Assembly (NCBI GenBank): GCA_964019135.1
Contig: OZ025264.1
Coordinates: forward strand, 5,783,935 to 5,847,934
DNA length: 64,000 nucleotides
Direction of reading: 5' to 3'
Source: Arenicola marina
Taxonomy: Eukaryota > Annelida > Polychaeta > Arenicolidae
Below, in pieces: positions 24,665 through 35,646 of this stretch. A program made the position numbers and the translations under genes. The notes beneath the pieces are model-generated. The model did not search any database, was not told where the DNA came from, and saw nothing but the letters and a program-made list of their open reading frames with translations. The number at the start of each line of letters is the position of its first letter. Position 1 is the first letter of the stretch.

Positions 24665-27600
24665 GTGAGGTCGATGTATGTAGTCTGTTCTGTGTTCCAT
24701 ATAAGGTCAACGCAACGACCCTAATGTGTAGAATAATACATAAACAACGACCATAATGTGTAGAATAAGACCAAGATAACGACCGTAATGTGGGAAATAA
24801 GACTAACATAACGACCTTAATGTGTAGCATAAGGCCAAGATAACGATCGTAATGTGTAGAATAAGACCAAGATAACGACCGTAATGTGTAGAATAATACA
24901 TACATAACGACCGTAATTTGTAGAATAAGTCTAACATAACGACCGTAATGTGTAGAATAAGACCAAGATAACGACCTTAATTAACGACCGTAATGTGTGG
25001 AATAAGGCTAACATAACGACCGTACTGTGTAGAATAAGACCAAGATAACGACCTTAATGTGTGGAATAAGACCAACATAACGACCGTAATGTGTAGCATA
25101 AGACCAACGTAACGACCGTAATGTGTAGAATAAGGCCAAGATAACGACCGTAATGTGTGGAATAAGACCAAGATAACGACCTTAATGTGTGGAATAAGAC
25201 CAACATAACGACCGTACTGTGTAGAATAAGACCAAGATACCGACCTTAATGTGTGGAATAAGACCAACATAACGACCGTAATGTGTGGAATAAGACTAAC
25301 ATAACGACCGTAATGTGTAGAATAAGACTAACGTAACGATCGTAATGTGTGGAATAAGACTAACATAACGACCGTAATGTGTGGAATAAGACTAACGTAA
25401 CGACCGTAATGTGTAGCATAAGACTAACATAACGACCGTAATGTGTAGCATAAGACCAACATAACGACCGTAATGTGTGCAATAAGACTAACGTAACGAT
25501 CGTAATGTGTAGAATAAGACCAACATAACGACCTTAATGTGTAGCATAAGACCAACATAACGACCGTAATGTGTAGCATAAGACTAACATAACGACCTTA
25601 ATGTGTAGAATAAGGCTAACATAACGACCGTAATGTGTGCAATAAGACTAACGTAACGACCGTAATGTGTAGCATAAGACTAACGTAACGACCGTAATGT
25701 GTAGCATAAGACTAACATAACGACCTTAATGTGTAGCATAAGACCAACATAACGACCGTAATGTGTGCAATAAGACTAACGTAACGATCGTAATGTGTAG
25801 CATAAGACCAACATAGCGACCTTAATGTGTAGAATAAGACCAACATAACGACCGTAATGTGTAGAATAAGGCTAACATAACGACCGTAATGTGTGCAATA
25901 AGACTAACGTAACGATCGTAATGTGTAGCATAAGACCAACATAACGACCTTAATGTGTAGCATAAGACCAACATAACGACCGTAATGTGTAGAATAAGGC
26001 TAACATAACGACCGTACTGTGTAGAATAAGACCAAGAAAACGACCTTAATGTGTGGCATAAGACCAACATAACGACCGTAATGTGTAGCATAAGACTAAC
26101 ATAACGACCGTAATGTGTAGCATAAGACTAACATAACGACCTTAATGTGTGGCATAAGACTAACATAACGACCGTAATGTGTGGAATAAGACCAACATAA
26201 CGACCGTAATGTGTGGAATAAGACTAACATAACGACCGTAATGTGTGGAATAAGACTAACGTAACGACCGTAATGTGTAGCATAAGACTAACATAACGAC
26301 CGTAATGTGTGGAATAAGACTAACATAACGACCGTAATGTGTAGCATAAGACTAACATAACGACCTTAATGTGTGGCATAAGACTAACATAACGACCGTA
26401 ATGTGTGGAATAAGACCAACATAACGACCGTAATGTGTGGAATAAGACTAACATAACGACCGTAATGTGTGGAATAAGACTAACGTAACGACCGTAATGT
26501 GTAGCATAAGACTAACATAACGACCGTAATGTGTGGAATAAGACTAACATAACGACCGTAATGTGTAGCATAAGACTAACATAACGACCTTAATGTGTGG
26601 CATAAGACTAACATAACGACCGTAATGTGTGGAATAAGACCAACATAACGACCGTAATGTGTGGAATAAGACCAACATAACGACCGTAATGTGTGGAATA
26701 AGACTAACGTAACGATCGTAATGTGTGGAATAAGACTAACGTAACGACCGTAATGTATAGCATAAGACTAACATAACGACCTTAATGTGTGGCATAAGAC
26801 TAACATAACGACCGTAATGTGTGGAATAAGACCAACATAACGACCGTAATGTGTGGAATAAGACTAACATAACGACCGTAATGTGTAGCATAAGACCAAC
26901 ATAACGACCGTAATGTGTGGAATAAGACTAACGTAACGATCGTAATGTGTGGAATAAGACCAACATAACGACCGTAATGTGTGGAATAAGACCAACATAA
27001 CGACCGTAATGTGTGGAATAAGACTAACATAACGACCGTAATGTGTGGAATAAGACTAACGTAACGACCGTAATGTGTGGAATAAGACCAACATAACGAC
27101 CTTAATGTGTAGCATAAGACCAACATAACGACCGTAATGTGTGGAATGAGACTAACGTAACGACCGTACTGTGTAGAATAAGACCAAGATAACGACCTTA
27201 ATGTGTGGAATAAGACCAACATAACGACCGTAATGTGTAGCATAAGACCAACATAACGACCGTAATGTGTAGAATAAGGCTAACATAACGACCGTACTGT
27301 GTAGAATAAGACCAAGATAACGACCTTAATGTGTGGCATAAGACCAACATAACGACCGTAATGTGTAGAATAAGACTAACATAACTACCTTAATGTGTGG
27401 AATAAGACCAACCTAACGACTGTAATGTGTAGAATAAAACCAACATAACGACTGTAATATGTAGAATAAGACCAACATAACGACCGTGATGTGGTTGCCC
27501 AGTTTAACCCTTGTGTGTAGCAATGGGGCCTAAAACACTAATGATATCATGGCATTTGCTGACGCCACACCTGTCGCATGTACTGCAGACACCACCTTCC

Positions 27601-30600
27601 TGCTGCGGTACCTGCGAGGTGCCAAGTACAGCCAGCTCAGGGCCCGCGAGATGATCGAGGGACTGCTGACCATCAAGACCAAGTACCCGCAGTGGTTCTA
27701 CAACATCGACACCAGGGATGAGGGTCTCCTCACCATCGTCCGCAACGGGTGAGCAGGCAGCGCCATGCGCGTGAAACCCGCTGGCGACCACTGGTGGATT
27801 TTACATTAACGTTAACTGGGGTCTGGAAGGGGTAAATGGCGACACGCGACACAGACATATTTTATGATATCAAATCGACATTGACCCCCAAATTCCGACC
27901 CTGAGGATTTGAAAAAGAAACAGCGACACAGATTTTTGAAAAAAAGTGACACTGACACCGTCCGTCGTAAAAGATCGACATTTTACACTGAGAATTTTGA
28001 TACAAAAATCGGCAGTAGACAGTGGAGCTCCCCCCCCCCCCGCCCCCCCCCCCCCACTTGCCCTTTCAGACCCCTGTAAACGTCTTCTGAAAACGACATT
28101 ACTGTAGAATAATGGAGTCCGAGGGCGTGTTCCTTGGACATAAACTTACACATGATGACACGCTATATATATCCATGCCGATATCAATATCTATGTATGT
28201 AGTCTATGTGTCCAGTTATTTGTTATAACTTATATGCTATACCTAATCGGTAGCAAATTCTGACTTAGTACCAGGACAAAACACATTCAGAGCAAATTAC
28301 CTTATAGTTATCAGCGACCGCTTTGTCACGCCAAGCCACGTTATATCACCACATGTATTCATTATATTTTGTAACGTCAGATTTGGCCACGGAGACGTTA
28401 TGTCTAGAGACGTTATGCGGAAAGGTGACGTGGGAGACGTTATGCATATTTGACAAGCGGCGACAGGCCAGGGCCTTTCAAAGCAGCTAAACGTGTGACA
28501 TACTTCTTCTATAACTTATGGCGTTATCAGCCGCACTGAACCTGGTCATCTATATGGATGTAGCGAAAAGGTCTGAGGTATGAGCATGATGTACACGCTG
28601 AAAACAAGCCAGGTTGCCATCCACTGGTGACGTCAGCAGCTTGGTGTGACATGCAAGGTTCGTCGGGAAGCACCCAGATCACAGAACGAATGAATAGACG
28701 AGCCGCTTTCGGTTGGAAAGCTATAGTCACACTAGCGCCTATAGTCACTGTCGAACATCTTTATTACCCAGTTTAGTCACGATCACGTCGTCGCTGGCGG
28801 CCTCAATATTGCGGACGGTGGACAGTGCGAAGAGTAATTTGCGATTATATTTCCATCATCTCTCATATATGGGACGCGACGAAGAAGACTTGTCATATAA
28901 TCACATACCAACGAAATCCAAAGGTGGCAGCTTCATAGACTGAAATAATATTATTCCACAAGTTCGACAAAGGCCGGAGGGGGGAGGGGAGAGTTGACTT
29001 CCCTTCATCCTTGTTACATGTTGGTGCCGCGGTAAAGACTTGTTGTCAGAGCTGCTGTAATAGGTACTCGCTCCTCTGGTTCAATCACCCTAGAGAGGGC
29101 GCCACATGTTGCCATGTTCCATCACACCAGTTTGGATGGGCTACGATCGGTGCTCGCAGTCCAGGTAGTGCCTTCAAAATCAAAATGAAAATTGTGTACA
29201 TGCATTTTGGTTTCTATTCATTTCATTATTAAAGGTTATACGCATAATATATTACAGAAGGTTCCATGTTAAATGGCAGTCTGTTTCCGTTGTTGTAGGT
29301 ACCTCCTCCCTCTCCCCGGACGACTGGAGGATGGCAGCCGGGTCATGATCATCAGACCAGGTATGACGTCATGACCCGCTCACCACCATGGCTAGTAGAG
29401 GTCGTTCACTCGGTAATAGAAGAACAGTAGAACCTCACTAGACCGATCTCTGAGTAATTAAAACGGAAATAGTGTTCATATCCAACCTTTGTTGAGGTCC
29501 TGATTTCTTTTATTTCGTACTTGAGCCTTGTTAATCTGAAAACCTGGAGACTATAGAGGTTCGACTGTAACTTCTTTCTCTTTATTAATTCGATTTTAAT
29601 GTACGGCGGGTCATGAGATTTCACAGTCATGCGATGATACGTATCTACATAAATGCATATTCATACCAATATGAATGCATGCACACCGGTCAAAGATGCC
29701 GCGGCAATTACATGAACACACGCCAATTCATAGAAATGAAGTAAATTGGTAAAGCACGCTCAAGATTTTAGTGCCCGGGTCTGGCTTCGAAATAAACACC
29801 AATTTATCTGTGACCTGATGTTACAGTAGTGGTTTGATACGCAAATATCTACACCAGGGAGACCCCGGGGTGGACTAGATAGAAGATACAGAGATGATAT
29901 CTACATTCTCATCCTCATAGAAACATGCAGGGAATTTTGCATATATACAGCCTATACATGCTTCGTAGCATCATAATTATAACCGTTCCTCTCACCTCTC
30001 ATTGTATTTATCAAAAATAACATAATTCGTTTTTTATTATTATAGAAACACATTCACAAGCGTTTCTGTCATGTAATAATACTTGATATCTTATTTGCCT
30101 GTGTCCCTGAAGGTGCTAACGATCCCAACTCGAAGGAGTTCACCATTGTCGACGTCATCCACTGTCACATGGCCGTCGGACTGTATTTGACCTTCGACGA
30201 GGTCACGCAGATTAACGGCGCGCAGTTCATTGTGGACATGACGCGCACGTCCATCAAACACATGACCAAGTTCGCCATGGACGACATCCGGAAGTGGCAC
30301 AAGGGGTGGCAGGTGGGTGGGTCATAGGGGGTGTAGGTGTGGCAGGTGGGTGGGTCATAGGAGGTGTAGAGAGATGGGTGGGTATGGGGGTGGCAGGTGG
30401 GTGGGTCATACCGGGTGTAGTGGGGTGGGTATAGGGGTGGCAGGTGGGTGGGTCATAGGGGGTGTAGAGAGGTGGGTATAGAGGTGGCAGGTGGGTGGGT
30501 CATAGGGGGTGTAGAGAGGTGGGTATAGGGGTGGCAGGTGGGTGGGTCATAGGGGGTGTAGAGAGGTGGGTATAGAGGTGGCAGGTGGGTGGGTCATAGG

Positions 30601-32919
30601 GGGTGTAGAGAGGTGGGTATAGGGGTGGCAGGTGGGTGGGTCATAGGGGGTGTAGATAGGTGGGTGGGTATGGGGGTGGCAGGTGGGTGGGTCATAAGGG
30701 GTGTAGAGAGGTGGGTATGGGGGTGGCAGGTGGGTGGGTCATACCAGGTGTAGTGGGGTGGGTATAGGGGTGGCAGGTGGGTGGGTGGTACTGGGTGTAG
30801 TGGGGTGGGTATAAGGGTGGCAGGTGGGTGGGTCAAAGAGGGTGTAGTTGGTGGGTGTAGGAGTGGCAGGTGGGTGGGTCATACTGGGTGTAGTGGGGTG
30901 GGTGTAGGAGTGGCAGGTGGGTGGGTCAAAGAGGGTGTAGTTGGTGGGTGTAGGAGTGGCAGGTGGGTGGGTCATACTGGGTGTAGTGAGGTGAGTATAG
31001 GGGGGGGGGGGCAGGTGGGTGGGTCATACTGGGTGTAGTGGGGTGACTATAGGGGGGGGGGGGGCAGGTGGGTGGGTCATACTGGGTATAGAGAGGTGGG
31101 TGGGTTTGTGGGTCATACTAGCTGCAGAGAGGTGGGAGGGTGGATGGGTTGATACTGGGTGCACATAGGTGGGTGGCACAAGGGGTGGCAGGTGGGTGGG
31201 TCAAGCTGGGTGTTGTGAGATTATTAATATACAGTTTTGTCAGCTGTCTGTAGGGTGGAAGGGTTTGAGCTTTTCAATGAAGGATTGGATGGCCTAATCG
31301 AGTGAACACCTTTAAAAACAAGATATTCTTTATTTTCAGAACACTGTGGCTGGCCGGTTCAAACACTTCCACTTCGTAAACGCCGGGTTGCTGATAGAAT
31401 TCCTCTTCAACCTCGCCAAGCCATTGCTGTCCAAAAAGTTCATGGAAAGGGTATAGCGTCAATATCAAATAGTCTATCGATAACCTGTATGCATAAACTG
31501 ATAAACTAATGCACAGATTGGTGTCTGTAGCCATTTTGAGCTACTGGTTTATTGCTTTAAACGTATTGTCGTAGATGACTGTCAGCGGCTATGTACTGAA
31601 TGTACCTCAACGTACCAGAAGACCGGCAAGCCCATATATTCCGCCAGGAACGCGATGGCGTGGGTGGCGGATGTCTACGGTATTGGTTGAATGAATGGGA
31701 GATTCTGACGCCAGTAAATATAAAAAATTAATAATCTTTTCAAATAGCATGAAATTTGAATGTTCAGCATATCAATTGTAAGTCAGTTGACCAAGCTGCA
31801 CATATGTGGAGACTATTTGGAAGTGGCTGGTTTCAGATCAAGATGCATCATGGGGTTGAGAGTATATATGAGTATGTACCACGGGAACTTCTACCAATTG
31901 ACTACCTACCTGACGACTATGACGGACCAAGCCCAGGCACCATCAAGGACATCACAGGTAAATATCACCATTATTCATTACAGCTGTGATCCCATCAAGA
32001 AGAGCGCAGGCACATTTATCCATTACAATTTTGGCAACGATTATTAATCCCAAAGATACCTCCGTCATCGCAACAATTCCTATTCATGGGAGGGTACGGG
32101 AATCATGAGAGAAAACTGGAACTGTTCGGCCGGAAGGGAATGATCGACTGGGATGAGTTGTCGCTTGGTACATTTTTGCAACGACACCTCAGCAATGTTG
32201 TCAGGACCAATTAAGTGACAGAACATCTGGGTCATATCTAGGGTGAGCTCGGCCATCAGTAGAGTGGACGGAGAAGCCCCAGTTGACATATCGCGTTCGC
32301 ATAACTCTTTGCGGCGTGAGCTGATAGTCGATAGGTCATCCTTTTACTACAGAGGAAACTGTGTTACCTCTGTGGTGCGATTCATATGCATACGACACAC
32401 GTGCCCTAGCCAGGGAAGGTGGATTGGCTTTCTGCGAGACTTTTTGGTAGGTTGGCCAACACGGTTTAAAATGATTATATTTCTGCCACTTAAACAAATT
32501 GTATTGCAATACTTTTTCCATGTGGGCTCTCCTTCCTTGTAGACGTCATATAACACAATAAGGCGTCTGGAAGAGGTTAATGGCGACATACGACACAGCC
32601 ATTATAAAAAATCGACATTCGACATTTAACCCTAAATTCCGACACTGAGGATCTGAAAAAGCGACAATTCCGATGATATTGACACTGGACATCCTATTCC
32701 AGACCTCTATTATTAGAATTTAAAAGAAAAATGACAGGGCTTTTCATGCGGTTTCTCATCTTTGCAGACAAGTTGGTGGAAGACCTGACCCAACCGGCCT
32801 TTAGGGATATGTTTCTTTACGAAAGTAGCGAATACTTCGGCGTGGAAGAGAGCAAGAGACCTCCGCTCAAGAGAGACGATTCCACAACCACCTTCTTCCG
32901 CAAGTTAACAGTCGACTGA
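24445..32919 (+). CDS. CRAL-TRIO lipid-transfer protein (alpha-tocopherol transfer protein-like)
   Basis: Seven coding exons: 24445-24664, 27589-27748, 29299-29360, 30113-30312, 31340-31450, 31837-31957 and 32768-32919. Together they make 1026 nt, or 341 residues plus stop, and all junction phases agree. The ATG sits in GCCACCATG, an ideal Kozak context. Residues about 43-107 form the helical CRAL-TRIO N domain (AVEALRDWIQAQ, FLLRYLRGAKYS, AREMIEGLL). About 125-285 form the lipid pocket (RVMIIRPGANDPN, NGAQFIVDMT, FKHFHFVNAG). KKFMERIKMHHG aligns with KIKERIHMHG of TTPA, near its phosphoinositide-binding basic patch. The usual LPxEYGG is replaced by LPIDYLPDDYDG. There is no signal peptide or membrane segment, so a cytosolic carrier of a hydrophobic ligand is inferred. 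The ligand cannot be told; clavesin or RLBP1 relatives are alternatives. Confidence 0.92.
24705..27488. repeat. 32-bp minisatellite in intron 1, about 85 copies
   Basis: The unit is ACCGTAATGTGTGGAATAAG, then ACTAACATAACG, with GTAGCATAAG, GACCAAC, ACGTAACG and CCTTAATG variants. It starts about 40 bp after the exon 1 donor and ends about 100 bp before exon 2, filling nearly the whole intron. Multi-unit blocks recur, for example the run at about 26180-26400 and again at about 26400-26620. Confidence 0.97.
27589..27748 (+). CDS. CRAL-TRIO gene exon 2
   Basis: 160 bp, phase 1 in and phase 2 out. It encodes TTFLLRYLRGAKYSQLRARE, then MIEGLLTIKTKYPQWFYNID. The acceptor is CTGCAG and the donor is GTGAGC. 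Confidence 0.9.
27817..28075. mobile_element. MITE-like element, copy 2 (intron 2)
   Basis: Starts TGGGGTCTGGAAGGG and ends CCCTTTCAGACCCCT (inverted repeats with one or two mismatches). The 6-bp flanks are GTTAAC and GTAAAC, an imperfect duplication. The interior shares GGCGACACGCGACACAG and ATTCCGACnCTGAGGAT-type words with copy 3. It ends in long C-runs like copy 1. Confidence 0.7.
28076..29298 (+). other. rest of intron 2, no feature seen
   Basis: About 1.2 kb of mixed sequence ending in TTGTAG at 29293-29298. Confidence 0.55.
29299..29360 (+). CDS. CRAL-TRIO gene exon 3 (62 bp)
   Basis: A short exon with phase 2 in and phase 1 out. It encodes YLLPLPGRLEDGSRVMIIRP, the first strand of the lipid-binding domain. 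Confidence 0.88.
29361..30112 (+). other. intron 3, no feature seen
   Basis: About 0.75 kb of AT-rich unique sequence. The acceptor is CTGAAG. Confidence 0.55.
30113..30312 (+). CDS. CRAL-TRIO gene exon 4
   Basis: 200 bp, phase 1 in and phase 0 out. It encodes ANDPNSKEFTIVDVIHCHMA to FAMDDIRKWHKGWQ. The donor is CAG|GTGGGT, and the minisatellite starts at this donor. Confidence 0.9.
30302..31210 (+). repeat. ~46-bp minisatellite seeded on the exon 4 donor
   Basis: The unit contains GGGGTGGCAGGTGGGTGGGT, identical to the end of exon 4 plus its donor, followed by CATAGGGGGTGTAGAGAGG-type sequence. About 17 further copies of GGCAGGTGGGTGGGT occur through intron 4. The last unit, near 31175-31205, copies even more of the exon (TGGCACAAGGGGTGGCAG). 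The coding strand is G-rich with many GGG runs. Confidence 0.93.
31340..31450 (+). CDS. CRAL-TRIO gene exon 5
   Basis: 111 bp, phase 0. It encodes NTVAGRFKHFHFVNAGLLIE to SKKFMER, including the hydrophobic FLFNLAKPLL segment. Confidence 0.9.
31451..31836 (+). other. intron 5, no feature seen
   Basis: About 0.39 kb of unique sequence. The acceptor is TTTCAG. Confidence 0.55.
31837..31957 (+). CDS. CRAL-TRIO gene exon 6
   Basis: 121 bp, phase 0 in and phase 1 out. It encodes IKMHHGVESIYEYVPRELLP, then IDYLPDDYDGPSPGTIKDIT. Confidence 0.9.
31958..32560 (+). other. intron 6 before the MITE, no feature seen
   Basis: About 0.6 kb of unique sequence with no recognised gene. Confidence 0.5.
32561..32708. 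mobile_element. MITE-like element, copy 3 (intron 6)
   Basis: Starts AGGCGTCTGGAAGAGG and ends CCTATTCCAGACCTCT as inverted repeats (13 of 16 positions by eye). The interior shares GGCGACA, ATCGACATTCGACAT and CTGAGGATnTGAAAAAG with copy 2. A flanking duplication is not clear. It ends about 60 bp before the exon 7 acceptor. Confidence 0.65.
32768..32919 (+). CDS. CRAL-TRIO gene exon 7 (stop)
   Basis: Encodes KLVEDLTQPAFRDMFLYESS to FFRKLTVD, then TGA at 32917-32919. Confidence 0.9.
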
Positions 32920-35172
32920 CGGACGCTAAGAGAGACGTCTGACATCCGTTTTGAACGGTGGCCGATATTTCGCGATATCTAGAGTTTAAGTTTTCCATGC
33001 GTCGTAAAGCGGAACGATGTAGTTATAGATTTTATTTGATAAATGTTACAAAATACTGTGCAATACATAAAACGTTTGTTGGGAAAGAAACTTGTCGGCA
33101 TACTGAAGCATCTTTTATCGGAAAGTGCAAGTTGTTTGTCATCGTGAATAGTGCGGCTGTCATTTTTTCTTGCACTTTAACATGAAGACACATACATTTT
33201 AGAGCATAAAACGAGATCAAATGATGTGATAAATAGTCAGATGACGGTAAAATGTGTAAATTTACTAATGTAAGGTAAATTTAAAAACGATAAATTATGA
33301 GATGATAAAGTACACTTTTAAAAAAACGCTTTGAAATAGGATGAATTGTTGTATGAACAATTGTATCAAATAGCGCTGATTATGTATCTTTGTGGTAATA
33401 CATAAGGAAGAAACAGCGTGTATGAATTTAATGCGCAGTGTCAACTACTGTATGAAATAACATGTATAACATTAAATCACTCGTCGCCATATTATGCGGC
33501 ACCAATATATTCTAAAAACTGCACTTACCGGGTTGGTGCAGATGGCGCATTTTTAGTTATGTTAGCCTGTGACACAAAATGCGCGACCCGGCGTGAAACA
33601 ACGTGTAATATGAGTGTAGTTTATCACACGGTTGTAGCCTGTCAAGGGTATAGCACTGGATAAACATGTTACAAGAACTATGTGATTACAATAACTGTTG
33701 CATCACCCATCACTTGTACTAGTACTTTAAGTATCGTATCTTAATAGTTTCATCGAAAGAACTACGGAATTGTGTTCCATACTGAGTTAAGCATACTTCA
33801 AAAGCTAATTTAAGTTCTAGCTATTAACATATCAATAACAAATGACTGAAATCGTGAATAAATTGTTAAACACACCCTTTTCTGCTTTTCTTAATTATTT
33901 CTTTATGAACCTTTCCGGTTTGTAATGTAATACAATCAAGATTTTAAGAAATCAAGATATGTGAGACACAAGGGCAAATTCCCCATACATACGATTTATC
34001 AATGCACGTGTTTGAATGTGTATAAGTCTTGTTTACACACATCTTTCTCTTTGAAGTTCTTTTAGAGTTACAAGACGACTTGTCTTTAACAAGCAGGTGA
34101 CATATTGATATGGCAAATCCATTTGGTTTCAAAGCGAGTATTTATTCATTGTAAATAAAGGTAATGTTAATGACTATGACAAACATTTCATTTCCGCCAT
34201 TCCTACTTTGGTGATGATATCCTTTGAATCTTTCCCGTTGTTTTTCGTTCTAAATCGATATGCACGCACGCGTCCATGGAGATGCCGATGTCTTTCCTTT
34301 CCGTACGACAACAACGTTGAACGATGTTGTCATTTTAATGACTGGGCAGCCATTAAAAGCTCATCAACCACAGATATAGTTAGCCATCCCAGCACGCTAG
34401 ACACCCTTCCGCCCATTAAAAGCTCTTCGGCTGCAAATCTAGTTCAGACATCTCTCCCGCTTTCCAATGCCCAATAAGAACCTCTGTTGTGTGGCGTCTT
34501 TTGAACTTGCAGACACCGGTGTATGATGATGTCACGCACACGTCATCCAAAGTTAATCTCCAAATAGAGGCGCAGTCAGCCGTCCATAAAAGCAGCAAAG
34601 CAATTATAGTCCCGCCACAACGCCAGGTCACAGAGCTACATCAACTCGAGAATGGAGCACGAGTGGCAAATGCCCAGTGTTTTTGTTATAAATAGTCGCC
34701 TTACTAGAACTGAATAATAACATTTCTCGACTTTACATGATCGTTGTATTAATTATCCGGTTTTGGCTGTCCCATCCCCTTCATCTTTGCGATGTTTGAT
34801 CAGAAATAAGTCGGTTCTGTGTTAATCGTTGGCATCCATTCGGAGCTGTCTTTGTGCGACAAGGTTTGTTTTTTAGCCTACTGAATGCACACCATGAGCA
34901 AGCAGACGGCTGTGAATGGATCGACATCAGTGTCGTTCCTGCTCTTACGTTCCGACACCAAAACAGCGTACAACTTGCAAGGATATCAGACGACGAATCC
35001 TCATTTATACACGTCATGTCTTTGTTTCAATACCGCAGCCAATTAAACTATGACACTCCAGCAAATCGATCGACGGAAGTCAGATAGTAATATCAGTTTA
35101 GCCACACGAGACAATTATTATCATCCGCCACCGAGAGAGGAAACGACCGGTCGGCTGTCCCGGCCGCTGTCT
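32920..35172. other. convergent 3' region between CRAL-TRIO and channel genes
   Basis: 2.25 kb between the two stop codons. Plus-strand AATAAA occurs at 33857-33862 and 34154-34159. The minus strand has AATAAA at 34146-34141 and ATTAAA at about 34339-34334. The two mRNAs may end close together or overlap. No further gene is seen. Confidence 0.5.
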
Positions 35173-35646
35173 TTAGTTGATTGGCGAGCGAGGGAAGAGG
35201 AAGAGGAGCGAAGCCACGATGACCACGAGATACACAATGAAGAAGAGTCTGTCAAGGACCAAAGCCAGTTCCCGCCACTCCGCCTCGATGTGCAGCTGAC
35301 ACCTATTGTTCGATTCCCGCTCCTCTTGCCTCTGAATGATGCCCGACAGTAGGCCGTGTAGTGCCTTCAGCTGCCGCTCGAGGGCGCTAATCACGGCCGT
35401 GCTTCCACTTCCGCTTCCGCCACCGCCGCCGCCGCCGCCGACATTGGGCACGTGACTAGTCCCGTTGCAACATACGTCCTCGAGAAAATCACGCATGATC
35501 ACGCCGTCGTGGGTGTCCAGACGAGGTTTGGACGAGAGGTCAGCGGTGCCGGAGTAACGGTGACTCGACCGGTGGGACGCGAGGCAGCACCACGATCCCC
35601 TCGAGCCACGGATGCAGAGCAAACGCGCCAAACCGTGTAATATGGC
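35173..35646 (-). CDS. channel exon 8: cytoplasmic loop, MA helix, TM4, stop
   Basis: Encodes residues 369-525. It starts AILHGLARLLCIR, has a Gly8 run encoded by a GGC-type trinucleotide tract (about 35420-35440), then the MA helix and LFFIVYLVVIVASLLFLF as TM4, ending PRSPIN. The acceptor is TTTGCAG. Confidence 0.92.
   Translation of the reverse strand, partial: AILHGLARLLCIRGSRGSWCCLASHRSSHRYSGTADLSSKPRLDTHDGVIMRDFLEDVCCNGTSHVPNVGGGGGGGGSGSGSTAVISALERQLKALHGLLSGIIQRQEERESNNRCQLHIEAEWRELALVLDRLFFIVYLVVIVASLLFLFPRSPIN

Noticed and set aside
24528-27243. Minus-strand frames in CRAL-TRIO intron 1 (LVLFHTLRSLSWSYSTQYGRY-like repeats)
   Set aside because: Produced by the 32-bp minisatellite; no independent support.
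35417-35445. Trinucleotide-expansion locus
   Set aside because: The tract is only about eight glycine codons within a normal cytoplasmic loop. No sign of expansion.
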